Of a stretch of 64,000 bases of DNA, positions 1 to 10,466 are shown piece by piece; within the stretch, counting starts at the first letter, position 1; every line of letters begins with the position of its first letter. The notes below the pieces were generated by a model. That model saw nothing but the letters and a program-made list of their open reading frames with translations, was not told the DNA's origin and did no database searches. Origin of the DNA: Cymbomonas tetramitiformis (Eukaryota > Chlorophyta > Pyramimonadophyceae > Pyramimonadales > Pyramimonadaceae). The stretch lies in the NCBI GenBank assembly GCA_001247695.2, contig LGRX02028936.1, positions 36,398-100,397 on the forward strand, in the 5' to 3' direction. The translations under genes and the position numbers were made by a program.

Positions 1-201
1 CCCACACACGAAAGATGCAAGGTACAACTGACCTTCAAAATGTGAATTTTCTTTGGGTATGATTCATAATTTACAATAAAGGGTCGACAGGTAAAAAAGT
101 TGAAGGTGGCAAGGCACAAAATGCCACAAACATCACGCCCCCGCCACCACAATCCCACTGTTCGAAACATCTGACTGGTGCAATTCAATAATCTTGTGAG
201 T

Positions 202-1580
202 CTAATAGTGGCTACCCTCGTAAGGATGTTGCTTGTGAAGGGTGTCCGACAGCTCGAAGTACCACTTTTTCAAGCCAACCTTTCCTGAACTATAATTAAT
301 CATCATTTCATAAAAGTTTTGATACTCACTGGCGGCAAGTATTCGATCCATACCTGCACAGCAATGAACTCTGAGTCCTCAACAACAACACTCCAGTCAA
401 GGAGCACCCTGATCTGTGGCTAGATGCAGCGGTACGAAGATGTGGAAGGGCTTGTGACAAAATCCTCGGTTGTCATTTCAAAGTGCCATTCAAAATGAAA
501 GAACTCACCGCTCATCTTGAATATGCATAATTAGCGACTTCTCTTACAAGAAAGAGTACTCTTCGGACTCTCCACAGTTCTCCTTTGGATCACGCGATGT
601 GCTGATATGTGTGAGTGTGCGTGTGCGTGTGTGCGCGCGCGCGTGCTGTGCTTACCGTCCAATTGCGGAACCATGCCGACGTCCTTCAGCATCTTACACA
701 TGTCTTTCATTTTTTCCATATTCAAGTCTTCGGACTCTAAGAAGTCTGCAACAACTCAGCCCTGAGCAGGGCTCACTAAGGCATATAGAATTTCAACTCA
801 AAGTTTGACGGAAGGACATTGATTCGGAAGGCCCTTCTGCTTGAGTAAATTCTCGGCTTAACCGGCACACAATACGACAGCAAGTAGAGCTGGAATTGCT
901 GAATTTGAGGAACGTTCTCAGCTCCGAACATAAGAAACAACCTTGAAGTCGAACTTCGATGAGCTGTTCGTACTCGATATGAAGTTCTTTATACCTATGA
1001 GGATGCTCGTCTCCTTCTACGGGCTGGAACGTGCTGACGTGCGCTTCAATGAAACCGGTTATCTGTTGGATAAAGGCGGCTGACAAACAAAACTCCTGCA
1101 TACGTTCTAACACTGCCCACGCCCCAAGCCTCAATACAGTTTTTCTGATACCGTTGAGCGACCGAGAACGTGCCACACGCCAAAACTGCACTAAAAACAC
1201 TTTTTTTCGTGGATGTTCGTGCGGCGTTTGCAAAGACCGGTCAATATAGGTCCTTATCAATATACTCCTGAGATTTTCGTGAATATCCACACGCCAGCAG
1301 ACCAAACTAACACAGCAACCGTCTGTGTTCACCATCAGTTATTCGTGAAACACACGTCAAGGAGGGGACAGTAAGTAAAATCTCCATGTACAAGCGACTC
1401 CTTTCGATTCCTCGCAGCACTGGAATGCAGCGACCATCAGAAGGGGTGCGACCTACAAGGCGACACTGCACGGCGCCAATGAGCTGGTGCAAAGGTTTTG
1501 CTGCAAGTGAAAGATATAGCTCAAAATATGACAGGCTCATAGAAAACACCTTCCACATACTCTTCCAAATTCACCGACAT
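202..1580 (-). CDS. Spliced host gene with a BART (ARL2-binding-like) domain
   Basis: This is a multi-exon gene read leftward. The clearest exon ends at 942 and encodes WAVLERMQEF, then a helix-rich stretch with FIEAHVSTFQ and HIEYEQLIEVRLQ. It joins in phase through a GT-AG intron (941-746) to an exon at 745-656 (DFLESEDLNMEKMKDMC, then MLKDVGMVPQLD). The join reads IEVRLQ-DFLE, which restores the BART fold pattern of ARL2BP and CFAP36. A further exon at 601-548 fits in phase. Later exons near 425-359 (DWSVVVEDSEFIAVQ) and 285-202 (KKWYFELSDTLHKQHPYEG) look coding, but their phases are not resolved. A start at 1580 (MSVNLEE) is a guess. BART proteins bind ARL2/ARL3-type GTPases, often in cilia. 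The family call rests on pattern memory only. The final TAG at 202-204 is followed by 22 more open codons before a TGA. Confidence 0.55.
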
Positions 1581-1668
1581 GGCTCTTCTGTATCTTATCC
1601 AGATTGTACTATATCAGCTGAATTCGAGTCGCTACAAAATTGACCTTCGTGTTTTGCCTTATTCTTTA

Positions 1669-2200
1669 AGGAATTCCCAGGGGGGGGGAGGGCAAGATAT
1701 TTTGTCATTCCCAGGGGGGGAAATAGGGGGCGCGAAGCGCCCCCGAGGTTGGGGGCGCGAAGCGCCGCTGTTTCGGGGGTGCGAAGCGCCCCTGAGGTTG
1801 GGGGCGCGAAGCGCCTTTGTTTCGGGGGCGCGAAGCGCCCCCACAGGTTCGGGGGGATGAGGGGGGCGCGAAGCGTCTCGCAATTGACTTGGCCCCGCAG
1901 CAGGGTGAACAGGGGGGGTGAGGGGGAGAGGCGCGAAGCGCCTCGCAATCTCGGGCCCGCAGGCGCCGAACAAATCGAGGCGAAGGAGAGGGGGGGCGAA
2001 GCGCCTCGTAGTGTTGGCCCCGCTCGCCCGCAGGGGCCAAAAAAATCAGAGGGGGTGAGGAGGTTGGGAGGCGCGGAACGCCTTGTGATTTTGGCCAGCA
2101 TGGGCCAACACGTTTTGAGCGAGGCGGAGGGGGTAGGCGTCTTGTGAATTATTTGGCGCCGTAAGGGCCGGAAAGCTCTAGGGGGAGGTGGGGGGGCTCC
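1669..2200. repeat. GC-rich array of GGCGCGAAGCGCC hairpin repeats
   Basis: The core GGCGC-GAA-GCGCC, a 5-bp stem with a GAA loop, recurs about nine times between 1729 and 2085 with small variations. The first five copies are spaced about 25 bp apart, separated by alternating GAGGTTGGG-like and TGTTTCGGG-like spacers. Later copies are 60-75 bp apart and interleaved with CCCGCAGGGGCC-like motifs. The array is preceded by a duplicated ATTCCCAGGGGGG segment. Long proline/arginine-rich reading frames here are by-products of GC-rich repetition, so I call no gene. Confidence 0.8.
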
Positions 2201-2727
2201 GCCGTATATCCCCCATGATAGTAAAATTTCCAAGTGAGAGAGTACGGTAAATCACTTGCCATTAAGAAAACAGAAAATTCAGGCCAGCGTCTTTCAATGT
2301 ACGTAGAGTTGTTACACATGCGGGGGTTGTATTAAATGTGATGGAATTTTGGAAAACGTTGGTTGATTCCTTAACGTCGAGTTTTCTCAACGGGTGAGTG
2401 ATTACTGTAGTCTCGACTAAACACCTTAAGGGTGAATTGCCATACCGCGCATAGTTTCCCGTAAACTTGTCCTCACGTTTTCCGCGAGAGCTCGAGTTCT
2501 AGACACCCTTTTGCAACGATTCTTCGCTTAACTGATAATATGGAATTGGGCGGATGGCATAGTACCTCCTTATCACTCGTTCCGCAGGCGCGCACCTCAA
2601 TATTTGTGACCCACCACCTCCGTCCAAACTTAAGAAAATTCGGTTGAGCGGTCGGCATGGGGCATTTGCGGGCATGCGCCAATAGCATGACCGGCTTATC
2701 GGCCTCATGTTATGAGTGGGTAATACC
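2201..2727. other. Stretch with no recognisable feature
   Basis: I see no supportable gene, RNA or known repeat here. Its right edge at about 2728 is where similarity to the gag-only element S2 begins abruptly, so it is either a deletion junction or the inner edge of another insertion whose far end lies outside the window. Confidence 0.4.
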
Positions 2728-3195
2728 ACGGCGGAGGGCTTACCGTCCGTCCCCAGCACCTGCTTCTCACGTGCTGCCGCCCCATCGTCCGACTGTGCCC
2801 ATGCCTGGAAGATGGCCACGACGAGAGCCTGAAGCGAGCGGAGAGTAACCCCGCTGAGGTCACCCGCAAGCGGATAACGCACCTTCACCGCCGCGTAGAA
2901 GATTGGGTCGAGGCGGTTGTACAGCGAGAGCTTGCGGGTCTCGTCGGTGGGCCGCCAGTCAGGAGCGCGGTTATCCCGCACCAGACGTTGCTCACGAGCC
3001 AAGATCGGCTGCGGGTCAACGCCCGCGGGATAACGAAGAGCCGCGTGCTCCTGCTGGTGGCTCTCGCGTAGGGCTGCCGGTACGCTCCCCTTGATGATGT
3101 CGATGAGAGCCCGACGTCCATCCCGGTCAGCCGAAGAGTCCGTACCCCGAAGCCAGGTGTCAGCCACAGAGTTCCGCTCCACGACGAGGGCCAAG
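2728..3195 (-). pseudogene. S1 gag, 3' fragment
   Basis: The frame reads ALVVERNSVADTWLRG and continues to LGTDGKPSA, nearly identical to the middle of the S2 gag. It keeps a CAG (Gln) codon where S2 has TAG (S2 22128-22130), so it is the reference for that change. It is truncated on the left at about 2728, before the zinc-knuckle region, and cut on the right by the MITE insertion. Beyond 2728 the frame runs into unrelated sequence. Confidence 0.8.
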
Positions 3196-4221
3196 CAGAG
3201 AACATGGCCTTACTTTTCCCCAACGGTCCGCATTCGCTATTTTCATAGGCCAGCCATCGGCCAAGCCGGCCTACGGCCGGCAATTCATCGGCCGGCCTTC
3301 GGCCGAAGTGGCCAAGCTTTCACCTCGCTCGCTTCCTCATGGTCGCTTGCGACGGCCAACTATCGGCCAACCTTTTTTTGGCATCACTATTATTTGCGTG
3401 TCATCGCACTCGCATGCCGATTTTGGGGATTGTTCACATGCCGCACTCTCGGGTGCCGTCGCCTGCCGTATAAGTGTGCTCCTAGAGGCTTTGATGTATG
3501 CGCAATCGATCTAAGAAGGTGGCTAGACCAAATTCGAATGATGTCGCCACCAAAACGACCAAAAACTATTTTCCAGAAAGTACAGACAGCCGCCCCGATT
3601 TTGGGGATTGTTCACATGCCGCACTATCCGGTGCGTTCTCACGCGCACAAGTTCGTAATAGATGCGAGGACTGCGACTGTCCTCTGAGTTGGGATCCACG
3701 ACAGTGCTGTTATCAGGCGAATAAGACGCGCACGGGTCAGAGGTGGCACACGCGCCCTGATTAGACAAACTAGTAGGATCCGAACCCCACTGAAACCGTG
3801 CACAACGAGCTACACATAACAAAGTGAGAAGCACACCCAGCATAGTGTAAAGTCCCATATCGTTTACGCTTCAGAAATTCGTTTGCGTTCGTTCTGGCGA
3901 CGGAGTTTGAAGATGTTGGAAGGTGTGAAAACAAGTGGTTGACGGTGTTCTGCGGTGTGTATGGTAAGACCGTTGGATGTCGATGTCGTTGTGCGCGAAT
4001 TATCGAATCCAGCGGCCACACATCGGCCAACCCGGCCTAGGTCGAATATCGATCGGCTCAAGCAGCGGCCACCTGTCGGCCAGGGTGGCTGAGACCCATT
4101 ATCCCTCATTTACCCTTTGGCGGGCGTCGGCCCAGAGCAGGGTAAAGCATCGGCCCGCCAGCGGCCCGGAGCGGTGTCGAGCGGCCCCGGGCCGGCCCGC
4201 CACGGTAGGCAATGTACCCTG
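3196..4221. mobile_element. hAT-like MITE
   Basis: This 1,026-bp insertion is flanked by an exact 8-bp duplication, GGGCCAAG (3188-3195 and 4222-4229). Its ends are imperfect inverted repeats: CAGAGAACATGGCC at the left and, reverse-complemented, CAGGGTACATTGCC at the right. An 8-bp duplication with CAGRG-type termini is diagnostic of the hAT superfamily. It encodes no transposase. Subterminal TATCGGCCAA-like motifs recur near both ends (3251, 3362, 4021), and a direct repeat of about 35 bp occurs at 3418-3452 and 3597-3631. Confidence 0.8.
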
Positions 4222-4234
4222 GGGCCAAGACGTC

Positions 4235-4826
4235 TGTTAAGGACGCACAAGCGAGCCTTAAGATATAATATAATATGATAAGATAGCACAGGTGTTATTG
4301 AACAGTAACACTCGGGCAGCGTATGAGCGGGTGATGATTGCAGACTTCGTCCGAAGATACTGCTGTAGCACAACGCTACCTCATCTATACCGAATGCCTC
4401 CCATCTCATAGATGGCACCGCTATTGGGTTGTGAACCCGAGGCATTGGTTGAACGACTAGTATCGGCTGAACGAATAATGCGGTCGCCATATGATACTCG
4501 CATGCTTGTTCAGAACATGCTAGAAGCGAAGATGATTTCTTCTCCGAACCGTTCGGTACTTCAAGATAGCATCTTGCTTCGCCATTCTCGAGTCCGACAT
4601 ACGGCCTCTCGATGACATGTGTCATTCAAGTCTTACCTTGAATAAATGACAGATGATGTGACTTATCATCTCGATGACATGTACAGTCATAGTCGACCGT
4701 ACTGACGACTGTCTGTCATTATAATATATGACATGACTCGACATGACATGACATGGTATGACATGTCTGACAGGTATGACACGTATGACATGTATGACAC
4801 ATGTGTCATCGGTCATAACCCTGACA
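4235..4826 (-). repeat. T1 3' LTR
   Basis: This is a 592-bp LTR with TG...CA ends (TGTTAAGGACGC... to ...ATAACCCTGACA on the plus strand). The inner end is rich in TGACATG-type short repeats, which account for most length differences from the partner LTR at 17923-18523. Confidence 0.92.
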
Positions 4827-4842
4827 GATCTCCCCTCTTAAA
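4827..4842 (-). promoter_or_regulatory. T1 polypurine tract
   Basis: On the coding (minus) strand the sequence AAGAGGGGAGATC abuts the 3' LTR. That is the expected position and composition of the primer for plus-strand DNA synthesis in LTR retrotransposons. Confidence 0.75.
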
Positions 4843-5905
4843 AGAGTTGTGACCTCACAACGGGCATACCTTTGTATATGTCTTTGATGTCTTTGTTGTT
4901 GTTGCTTCTGCTGGTACCAGTCTTCTTACACCGATTTGAGGCGTCCCTCATGGTGTTTTTAGGATATTGGGGGGAACTGAGTCCACTTTAAACCCTCACC
5001 TTAGGCATTAGCCTTACAATTCTTAGGATGTAGCCCCCTTTGAATTGCGTATCGTATTGCAGAGTGACGATTCAAGGTTCAATGAATTGCGTTTCGTGAT
5101 ACAGATTGACGCTGGAACTGCGTATCGTGTTTCAGAGCGACGATTCAAGGCATCCGAGGTTTACGTTACGGATTATTTGCGCTAGCCGTCGACGCCTTTG
5201 CGAACGATGATCCCACGATTTAACAATTTATAATCGAACGATTCTCGGCCTGATATATATAACTGATCGACGAACCGGTACATGTTTCCACAGTTATTAT
5301 ATATAGTGCACCCAACCCTTCCTCCCCTCCTGAAGACATCAAAGGAGGTTCACAGGCGGTCATGGGGAGCCCGATGTTTCCGGAGTTATTTCACCGGGGG
5401 CTTGTTTTAATGCAAACGGAGTGGCCCTGCTTAACGGAATTGGACTTATAATCCTTAACCGGTCTGCTCAACTCCTCATTTTTTTTGTCCAGTACGCACG
5501 CTTTGACGAACATCTGTCGCGATGAGTGAGAGTGGATTCGCCACGTACTAATGTGAAATTTATTTTAGTTATGTTCGTCAGGCATAACTTAGGATCACAA
5601 CTCCGTCTACCTCAGTCGATGTCTCCGGTAGTTTCGGATGACTGGCCATAGAATCCGATGACTAACCACGGTCTTGGCAAAGGTAGCATTTAGCAGTTTT
5701 TATTTATCCACAGATATGATATCTCGCATGTGTGCGTATCTGTGCAAGGGTATGATTTTGAACAAGGCTCACTACACCTTTAGCAAGGAAGGATCAATTT
5801 CCCGCTTCTATGCAACATAATGATAAAACATTAAGAGCAAGGTATATAGATGATCGACATGTATTAGTATATATTACAAGAAGTAAGGGCATGAGGCTTA
5901 ATATA
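4843..5905 (-). other. T1 3' untranslated region
   Basis: About 1.06 kb of non-coding sequence lies between the chromodomain stop and the polypurine tract. It contains short repeats around GAATTGCGTATCGTATTGCAG (5043-5140). Parts of it recur in inverted orientation at about 31205-31757, next to a related LTR, so it belongs to the family rather than to the host. Confidence 0.65.
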
Positions 5906-5909
5906 ATGT

Positions 5910-6637
5910 TTAGCCTTCATAGGCAGCTATCATGTCTGCTGCATTGGTCAGCTCTGTGGCTTTGACCCAGGTGTCATGCTCGGGGCCGTAGCCTGCATAT
6001 CGCACTAAGTAGTACTTGACACCTCTAGTGATCTTATCTGAGAGTATGTGTGATATCTCAAACAGTGGTTGCCCTTCTTCGGTGATCATCTGTGGCAGAG
6101 GCAAAGGTGCTTGGATCGAGTCGTTATACAGCTCTATTCTGGATACGCAGGCTGTACCGGATGGATACGGATATCGAGATCCCCGAAATCTAACTCGTAT
6201 GCACGCCCATGGCTTAGCACTTTGGATATGGTAAACGGCCCAATATATGGCTGCTTGAAGTGTCTGCCTGCCTCTGTCAAACCAATCCATTGGATAAACT
6301 CGGTCCGTAAAAGAACTTTCTGCCCTACTGCATATTGCCGGGGCATGTGAGTCTTATTGAATCTGGCTTGGCTAATTTCTGCTGCTCGGGAAATGTTGTC
6401 TACCGCGTTGGCATGTACAGCCGAGTACTGGTCAAAATGATCTCGAATAGCATTCTGTATTGGAACAGGAGCTTCTGGCGGAATAGTGATTGCCAGGTCA
6501 TGAGGCGAAAGTGGCTGCGCCATCGAGTCGAGATAGAATGGTGAATAACCAGTAGTTGCAGAAACTGTGTTGTTAATGGCAAACTCCACCAGAGGCAACT
6601 TGTCCTCCCACGAATTGGCTGAAGTATCATTGCAACA
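5910..6637 (-). pseudogene. T1 integrase C-terminus and chromodomain
   Basis: The frame resumes after the S3 insertion with SWEDKLPLVEFAINNTVS, the segment that follows the catalytic glutamate of Ty3/gypsy integrases. It continues through GQKVLLRTEF and YIGPFTISKVL (the GPY/F-type region). A one-base frameshift near 6140 separates this from a chromodomain: FEISHILSDK, then YYLVRYAGYGPEHDTWVKATEL, ending in AAYEG at 5910. Chromodomains on integrases direct insertion toward modified chromatin. The integrase is split by S3 and cannot be made intact from this copy. Confidence 0.85.
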
Positions 6638-6642
6638 ACACC

Positions 6643-6901
6643 TACTGGAATATCCCGGTTCAAGATATCAGACAGTCAGTGAACCAATATAGATAAACTC
6701 GTATAAGAAATAAACCCTAAGCTAGATATACCCGGAACGGTCACGGAGTCGGAACGGTCTCGAGTCTAGCTACCTGTGACACTCGGTGTGTCACAGCACA
6801 GGCTTACGGATCAGTCACGGTCCAGTGTTGGCTACCTAGGAATCTGTCATAGGGGCCTGCACCGGGACTCCCGGTCAGGGCTGCCTATACAGATTTCAGC
6901 A
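6643..6901 (-). repeat. S3 3' LTR
   Basis: The 259-bp LTR is adjacent to duplicated ACACC. Just inside it, at 6902-6926, is an imperfect hairpin (CACCACCCC / GTGGGTGGTG) that is also present beside the S2 3' LTR, where a polypurine tract would be expected. Confidence 0.9.
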
Positions 6902-7224
6902 CACCACCCCAGCACTGTGGGTGGTGACTGACAGGTAAGTCAGAGAAGTTAAGATAAGTTAGGGTAGGAGCTAGGGTGACAAACCTAACTGCTAATCCAA
7001 CTGTGCTATTCTGATACACAAATTGAAACCCTCTAGCTAGCACAAGTGCAGAAACCTACGGGTAAGGAGCTCCCGCTAAACAACTGAAAGGCACTGTGTA
7101 AGCAAACCAAATTGAAGATTGTAGATGTCAAAGCAAAGCATAAACCAAATTGAAGACCACGTTGAGGTCAAAGTACATCTCAGCACACCACCAGAGTGGT
7201 GTACTGCCAGAGCCAGAAGGAAAA

Positions 7225-8109
7225 CTACTCGGGGTCAAAGTTCAGAGGGGCACCGTCACCACAATGTCCACGGTAGTAGCTTGCAGCACTGCTCTCCAGT
7301 GGGTCAGGCGGCCGGTGAACCACCGTCGTAGCACCCAGGGAGTGCAGTACTGCATCCATAGTGACGGGGTCCAGCTCGGAAATACCAGGGTAGATGCATA
7401 AATCCCCTCTGCACAGCACAGGCTGCGGTGCAGCCCGACCCGATACCTGCACAGAGCCGATGTCATTGGCCGCCGTGTAGGCGGCAGCCCCCACACCCAT
7501 GATCGAGATGAAAAGAATGAGGGAGATAAAGTAAGGAAACCCCCACGGGCCCGCGTGTGCGGGGAAGCCCCATGGCGGCTTGCCACATCCGTAGGTGCGG
7601 GAAGCACCACCAGACTCGGGCACGTGGGCTGCGGGCTCTGACGCATGATTGGCCGAGATGGCCGGAGCCCGCGGCTTGACGGCGAAGCTGCCGTCTGCAA
7701 AATCCTCGTAGTCGTCGGTGTCGTAGTTGGAAGTAGGGTCGGGGTTCGTAACAGCCGGTGATCTAGCCGTCGGCGTGTTGCGAACCGCGTCCGTCAGCCT
7801 CAACGAGGCGTCAATGTCGGAGTCCCTCGTGAGGGACCTCTTCGCACGTGTGTGAACAACCATATCTCTGAAAGCCTGATGGGAGGTGGTACGCTGGGGC
7901 GCGTAAGGGTAATGGCGTGGGGAAAATGCGACGTCACAGTTACGTAAGGAGCGGTAGAGCCATGCGAGCGAGGGGCACTGGAAGACGTCGTCGAGGTCGA
8001 AGGTGCTGCAGACACCAGCCCAAGAAGCGGTAGCATGCTGGGCCAAGGCAAGAACTATACCGTAAAAGGACATTGCGCCAACGAAGCCCGGCCCAGGTCG
8101 AATCCCCAT
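7225..8109 (-). CDS. S3 Gag-like protein with two hydrophobic segments
   Basis: The 294-residue frame starts MGIRPGPGF near the 5' LTR. Its N-terminal part (FDLDDVFQCPSL, then RDSDIDASLRLTDAVR) matches the S2 protein N-terminus (FDHDDICKCPTL, RDSDLDASIRLLDAVR). Its C-terminal part (YDTDDYEDFADGSFAVKPRAP, shortened here) matches the S2 C-terminus. The whole central gag and zinc-knuckle region of S2 is absent, so this is an internally deleted but still open version. There is a hydrophobic stretch near residues 10-30 and a clear membrane-type segment, YFISLILFISIMGVGAAAY, near residue 190. The frame ends in TAG and stays open 14 further codons to a TGA. Function is unknown. Confidence 0.7.
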   Translation of the reverse strand: MGIRPGPGFVGAMSFYGIVLALAQHATASWAGVCSTFDLDDVFQCPSLAWLYRSLRNCDVAFSPRHYPYAPQRTTSHQAFRDMVVHTRAKRSLTRDSDIDASLRLTDAVRNTPTARSPAVTNPDPTSNYDTDDYEDFADGSFAVKPRAPAISANHASEPAAHVPESGGASRTYGCGKPPWGFPAHAGPWGFPYFISLILFISIMGVGAAAYTAANDIGSVQVSGRAAPQPVLCRGDLCIYPGISELDPVTMDAVLHSLGATTVVHRPPDPLESSAASYYRGHCGDGAPLNFDPE

Positions 8110-8261
8110 AGCGGCGGCTCAAAGACGCACTTACAAACTGCTCATCTCAAACTTCCCACTCGTACCCAAACGCGCCGTTGCGCACCACCTCTCAAAGCGG
8201 CTGTTTTAGCCAATCATGGCCAAATTAGCTGTGGAATATAGCGTGGAATGGGTCCACGACC

Positions 8262-8520
8262 TACTGGAATATCCCGGTTCAAGATATCAGACAGTCAGTG
8301 AACCAATATAGATAAACTCGTATAAGAAATAAACCCTAAGCTAGATATACCCGGAACGGTCACGGAGTCGGAACGGTCTCGAGTCTAGCTACCCGTGACA
8401 CTCGGTGTGTCACAGCACAGGCTTACGGATCAGTCACGGTCCAGTGTTGGCTACCTAGGAATCTGTCATAGGGGCCTGCACCGGGACTCCCGGTCAGGGC
8501 TGCCTATACAGATTTCAGCA
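8262..8520 (-). repeat. S3 5' LTR
   Basis: This is the partner LTR of 6643-6901, nearly identical. On the coding strand it is followed by GGTCGTGGACCCATTCC, whose TGGACCC... part is a candidate tRNA primer-binding site. The same block in S1/S2 reads GGTCGTGGCCCCATCC. Confidence 0.88.
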
Positions 8521-8524
8521 ACAC

Positions 8525-8602
8525 CTGTGGATGAAAAAGTATTATCTAATCAGTTTATAAACCAGAGGATGGTGAATATCGAATCGACAAATTGAAAAGT
8601 AC
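8525..8602 (-). other. Intron in the T1 integrase
   Basis: Within the integrase the frame is interrupted after IEDILR by a 78-bp segment starting GTAC and ending CACAG on the minus strand and containing an in-frame stop. Removing it joins IEDILR to CCCNDTSANSWEDKLPL, which restores the family pattern at this position. The acceptor AG is at 8526-8525, directly overlapping the ACACC target duplicated by S3. Confidence 0.65.
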
Positions 8603-10458
8603 CTGAGGATATCCTCAATGAAGGCATGGCTCCTCTCATTGGCTGCATTTGACTGTGGATGGTGTGAAGACGTCATAGACAATCTCGTACCAGTAGATTT
8701 CCACAGTGTTTGCCAGAATGCAGAGGTGAATCTGGGGTCTCGATCTGAGATGATGTTCCTCGGAAGACCATGGAGCTTGAAGATATGTTGCATATATATC
8801 GAAGCAGTATGCTAAGCAGTCCAGGTCATGCTGAAGGGAATGAGATGACAGCGATGAGAGAATTGGCACATTACCACAAATATACTGTCGTCCCCATTAG
8901 TGGTGATAGGCAGGTCAGTAATCCAGTCAAGAGATACATCAAGCCATTTTGTCTTAGGCACACAATATCGTATATGTGACTGACCATAAGGTTTGTGTCG
9001 CCTCGTTTTCTGGCGTTGACAAACGGGGCACTCCCGAATGTACTGGATGGCTGCCGTCGTCATTCTTGGCCAATAATATCGGCTACGCAGTAGATGAAGC
9101 ATGCGATTTTTGCCTACATGACCAGAAATAGTGGCTGAGTGGCACTCATGAAGGAGAATGTGGCGAAGCTGTGTGATCTCACCGTCATCTGTAGGGACCT
9201 TGGCTGTAGGTGGAATGTACAGTTGTCTGCCATATATGGTCTTGCGATAGATCAACCCCTGAATGAGCTCGAAGCTGAAGCTGCTGACTGACTGTGATGA
9301 AGTCGATGATGTCAGCTTAGCCAATATAGTGTGTGCAAATGTGTCACGATCATACTGGGATATAATGATGTCGTGAAGCTGATGAGCTGATGAAGAAGAT
9401 ATAAGAGTAATGAATGCAGGATCTGCAGGTGGCATGACTGGAACCTCCGTGATGTCTATGTGTTTCAGACAATCAGTGAGTTCAAAGAGTGTAGAGATAC
9501 GAGTGAGTGCGTCTGCAACCTTGTTCTTCTCGCCAGAAATGTGCTCTATTCGGAAGTTGTACTCGGAGAGCTCATCCAACCACCTCGCCTGTTTGGGGCT
9601 TAGTGTGGATTTGGACTGGAAATAAACCAGTGGCTGATGATCTGAGCGTACAATAGTCTCAGGAGCTCCCAACAAGATGTGGCGAAAGAATCGGAAGCCC
9701 TCCACAATGGCAAATAGCTCGATCTCAGGAATAGGCCAACGTCTCTGTGTATCGGAGAGAGTGACGCTGTGATAGCCACATGGCTTCATACCTTTTCCTT
9801 GGTCCTGTAGTACCACTTGACCAATGTGTGTGTCTGATCCATCGACCTCCATAATAGATGGCAGTTTCTGATCTGGAAGTTGTAGTACTGGAGCATTGCA
9901 GATGGCACTTTTAAGGTTATCAAATGCCTGCTGCTGCTCAGATTCCCAGACAAACTCTGCATTATCTTTAAGGAGACGATTGAGCGGCTCGGCAATCTTG
10001 GAGAACTTTGGTATGAATCTCCTAAATTGACCGACCATGCCAAAGAATGACCGAAGGGATGACTTGCCATCTTTAGCCATACGGCGTAGAGGCTGCTTTC
10101 CAACGGTAGGACCATACGACACTGGAGGCTGTATTGCCATGACTGCTCGGATTCTGTCTTCGATGATGGATAGGCCTGCTTCAGAGATGTGATGTCCGAT
10201 AAAGTCTATGGATCTGACGAACAACTCCACCTTGGAAGGCCTGATGAAGAACTGGTGATCTCTGCAACGCTGGAGGAACTGTCGGACATGACTCACGTGG
10301 CTGTCAAAATCCGGACTGTATACAATAGTATCATCCATGAAAATGACAAGGAACCGATCGATGAAGTCGAAGAATGCCCGATTTCCTACACGTAGAGCTG
10401 TTGCAGGAGCATTGGTCAATCCGAAAGGCATAATTGTCCACTCATAGGAACCGTATTC
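8603..10458 (-). pseudogene. T1 Pol: reverse transcriptase (2nd half), RNase H, integrase
   Basis: The frame resumes after the 10467-12097 insertion with TEYGSYEWTIMPFGLTNAPA. It has the polymerase active site FMDD (residues 31-34 counted from MPFGL), RT thumb, RNase H (MEVDGSDTHIGQVV...), the integrase HHCC zinc finger (HECHSATISGHVG, CPVCQRQK) and core (DWITDLP, then ISDRDPRFTSAFW and HHPQSNAANERSHAFIED). A single in-frame TAG at 8812-8814 (after SMTWTA) interrupts the integrase; the frame is otherwise open on both sides. The domain set and order are those of Ty3/gypsy. Confidence 0.9.
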
Positions 10459-10466
10459 GGTGCGAA

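Larger units (their letters stand above)
6643..8520 (-). mobile_element. S3: short LTR element inserted in the T1 integrase
   Basis: This 1,878-bp element has two 259-bp LTRs (6643-6901 and 8262-8520) differing at about one base. It is flanked by exact duplications ACACC (6638-6642, 8521-8525). LTRs begin TACTGG and end TTTCAGCA on the plus strand, related to but distinct from the S1/S2 LTRs (TACCGG). The internal region encodes one protein only, with no protease, reverse transcriptase or integrase, so movement would need enzymes from another element. It is the younger insertion within T1. Confidence 0.9.

Noticed and set aside
1595..2233. Long proline/arginine-rich ORFs on both strands
   Set aside because: All six frames stay open because of GC-rich repeats; composition is purely repeat-driven.
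2728..3195. S1 gag ORF as an independent host gene
   Set aside because: It is nearly identical to S2 and bounded by insertion junctions.
6134..6136. TAG in the T1 integrase as another readthrough site
   Set aside because: The protein continues in a different frame (RIELYNDSIQ), so this stop follows a frameshift and is not in-frame evidence.
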